Below are positions 62,255 to 64,000 of a DNA stretch of 64,000 bases, piece by piece. The translations under genes and the position numbers were made by a program. Location: the NCBI GenBank assembly GCA_964384025.1, contig CAYLJJ010000007.1:1-64000 (forward strand), written 5' to 3'. The notes beneath the pieces were generated by a model. It did no database searches. It was given only the letters and a program-made list of their open reading frames with translations, and was not told the origin of the DNA. The stretch is from CAYLJJ01 sp964384025 (GTDB lineage: Bacteria > Myxococcota_A > Bradymonadia > UBA7976 > UBA1532). Numbering within the stretch: the stretch's first letter is position 1; every line of letters begins with the position of its first letter.

Positions 62255-64000
62255 TGCCTTGGATATTTCTGCTGTTCTCCTGCCTCTTTGTGTTGGTCAG
62301 CTTCTTGACTTTGAGGTGGGCCTTTAAAAATTCTCGCTGGTCTCGGCGGCCTTGGAGCCTACTCCTCTTGACGATCCCTGTGCTCCTCGTCTTGGGACTC
62401 AGCTCGCAGTTCTTCTTCCTTGGCCGCAGTAAACAGCCTCCTGGAGCTGACTTCAACAGCTCCAGCTCAGCCGCTCAAGTTCCCTTATCGTCACCGGAGG
62501 AGGTTAAGCGGAGTGAGCACTGGGAGAGGAACAAAGATAAAGAGAGCGCGGAGCGAGATGAACACCTCGGACGTTCATCAAGAAAGCTTAACGCTAAGAA
62601 AAAGCGACTGAGGAGAGCGAGGGCTCCTGAGCCCAGAACGCGAAATAACCAAGCTCGAGATGAGGTGGATGATCTCCTCGGAGTCTTAAGTGGCAAACCA
62701 AGCTCTAAGAGCGATCCGATGGTTGCGCCAAGGACTGGTTACTCCGATCTTCTTGAAGAGAAGAGCTTGGAACTCCTCCCTCATAAGCCCAAACCTACCC
62801 GCAAAAGACGGCGCAAACCCTGGCCTAGAGCCACCAAACAGAAACATAGGAGGGACAGCTGGGGAGGTCAGGCTCAGCTTCTTCCATCAGAACCTCCTCT
62901 GGCAGAGCCTCCGCCCCCTCCCCCAGCAGAGCCTCTACTTCCTCCTGGTATCTCCTCTAAATTGGATGAGAAACCCAGGGAAGCCTATACGGCGAAGATT
63001 GAGGAGCTGGACAAACGTCTGGGAGATCTCAAGGAGGAGGTCTATCGCTCCAAGAGCAAGTCTCAACAGCTCTCTTCTCTCATCCTGGACCACAATGAGC
63101 GCCCCCCAGCGCGCTTCTTGCCCCGAACTTTCTATTTTGAGAACAGCTATCTGGGCGGGAACGCGGCTTACCTAGAGCGCCTCAGTCGCTTGGCGCGAGA
63201 CTTCCCCAAAGAGCGCCCCTATCTGCAAGCCCTGCTGCCTGAGCAGCCTCTAGATCCTCCCTCCAAGGCGGGGCTCTCTCTCAGCTTGAGCTTGGACAGG
63301 AGTTGGATAGATAAGCCGGGGCGCCTGCTCCTTCAGGTGGGGCTTCAGGGCAGCAAGCGTTTTGGCTGGCGTCGCCCCCCTCTTGATCTAATCCTCTATC
63401 TGGATGGGCTCTCCAAAGCCCAGAGCTTAAGGGCTGCTCGCGCCTTCCTCAAAGGCTTGGAGCCTCAGGATCGGCTGGGCCTTGTTCAGGGCGCACAACG
63501 GCTGATCCCCCTCTCTAAGCCAGATGATTTTCGCTTAGCCTTGATCCGGCAAACACTTCAACATCAACCTGAGATCCCAGCCAGAGATTTAACCGCACAG
63601 CTCCTGAGCGCAGCGGCAGAGTTTGATAGAGACGGTGCCCAACATCGCATCCCTGGCAGCCGCAGCCTGATCATCCTGAGCGAGAGTGAAGATGAACGGC
63701 GCGTCTCTTCCGCTGAGCGAGCAGCTCATGCTCTCAATCTGCGGGGGGTGGTCAGCTCTGTAATCGCCCTCAATCAGCTGCCCTGGTGGTCTGTCGCCGG
63801 TGCAGGCTATGGCAACTTTCATCAGGCCAATCACCCTGAGGCTCTGGAGGGGGTGGTAGAGGCAGAGCTTCAGAGCCTCGCCCGTGTCATCGCCCGCCTG
63901 TTGCGTGTCAACATCCGCCTTGCCCCTGACGTAGAGGGGATCCGTGTGTTGGGTAGCCGTGTGTTAGAGGAAGAGCAGGTTCGCAAAGTCAAGGCGCGTG
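62254..64000 (+). CDS. VWA-like membrane protein with Pro-rich linker (3' end outside the window)
   Basis: The frame starts at ATG 62254 in a TGATG junction with the GT2 stop and stays open through the last base (582 codons seen). Two N-terminal membrane helices (about 3-24 and 34-56) are followed by a charged, basic and proline-rich linker, a coiled coil (about 249-280), and a VWA-like domain from about residue 340. The metal-site motif is D-G-L-S-K where canonical VWA domains have D-x-S-x-S, so metal binding may be lost. The block R-V-N-I-R-L-A-P-D-V-E-G-I-R-V-L-G-S-R near the end is typical of VWA proteins of Myxococcota. Function unknown. Confidence 0.75.
   Translation, partial: MPWIFLLFSCLFVLVSFLTLRWAFKNSRWSRRPWSLLLLTIPVLLVLGLSSQFFFLGRSKQPPGADFNSSSSAAQVPLSSPEEVKRSEHWERNKDKESAERDEHLGRSSRKLNAKKKRLRRARAPEPRTRNNQARDEVDDLLGVLSGKPSSKSDPMVAPRTGYSDLLEEKSLELLPHKPKPTRKRRRKPWPRATKQKHRRDSWGGQAQLLPSEPPLAEPPPPPPAEPLLPPGISSKLDEKPREAYTAKIEELDKRLGDLKEEVYRSKSKSQQLSSLILDHNERPPARFLPRTFYFENSYLGGNAAYLERLSRLARDFPKERPYLQALLPEQPLDPPSKAGLSLSLSLDRSWIDKPGRLLLQVGLQGSKRFGWRRPPLDLILYLDGLSKAQSLRAARAFLKGLEPQDRLGLVQGAQRLIPLSKPDDFRLALIRQTLQHQPEIPARDLTAQLLSAAAEFDRDGAQHRIPGSRSLIILSESEDERRVSSAERAAHALNLRGVVSSVIALNQLPWWSVAGAGYGNFHQANHPEALEGVVEAELQSLARVIARLLRVNIRLAPDVEGIRVLGSRVLEEEQVRKVKAR

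Overview
The window looks like chromosome from a Gram-negative bacterium of the Myxococcota/Bradymonadia type (inference, no marker gene present). The reasons are many outer-membrane and surface lipoproteins built from Cys-rich, MopE-like, thrombospondin-type-3, IPT/TIG, PEGA and IgGFc-binding-like modules, a Ser/Thr kinase with a periplasmic PEGA-like tail, OmpA-type barrels, and a VWA protein of a kind common in that group. Genes are packed with 1-4 base start/stop overlaps and good AGGAGG-type ribosome binding sites. No rRNA, tRNA, CRISPR array, complete insertion sequence or prophage was seen.

Layout. 1-3.7 kb: an AT-rich repeat-built surface protein with a duplicated discoidin-like domain, then a non-coding AT-rich stretch and a small gene with an HDOD-like tail. 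3.9-12.0 kb: OmpA-family barrel, a 1710-residue Cys-rich lipoprotein, rnhB and a YraN-family gene, all coupled. 12.0-16.8 kb: small Cys-rich lipoprotein, organophosphate-type MFS transporter, glgB and a secreted glycerophosphodiesterase. 16.9-21.1 kb: OmpA/TSP3 barrel and a lipoprotein with a neutral-ceramidase-like domain. 21.2-24.0 kb: poly-gamma-glutamate genes pgsB, pgsC and a pgsW-type gene.

24.0-43.1 kb is one long minus-strand run. It begins with a Ser/Thr kinase, then helical-repeat and lipoprotein genes, a complete peptide/nickel-type ABC importer (binding protein, two permeases, two ATPases), a TPR membrane protein, a TolB-like propeller, a PEGA protein, a MopE/collagen-like lipoprotein and a second TPR membrane protein. 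43.3-49.9 kb (plus): IgGFc-binding-like lipoprotein, five-fold IPT/TIG lipoprotein, and a DAACS symporter with an extra N-terminal domain. 49.8-58.4 kb (minus): a small barrel, a PEGA protein, an MBL-fold hydrolase, a GC-rich CPA2 antiporter fused to a PTS EIIA domain, a decayed remnant, and a MopE/FG-GAP lipoprotein coupled to a ZIP-like/DUF318 permease fusion with a Cys/His-rich linker. 58.4-64.0 kb (plus): APH-type kinase, GT-C glycosyltransferase, GT2 polyprenyl-phosphate-type glycosyltransferase and a VWA-like membrane protein running off the end.

Together the genes describe an envelope- and surface-centred region: lipoprotein decoration, capsule-like poly-gamma-glutamate, lipid-linked glycan transfer, peptide uptake and metal transport, with few housekeeping genes. 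The most unusual items are the ZIP/permease fusion next to a MopE-type lipoprotein, the antiporter-EIIA fusion of atypical base composition, the giant Cys-rich protein, and the ABC-importer operon that also carries TPR, TolB, PEGA and MopE genes.
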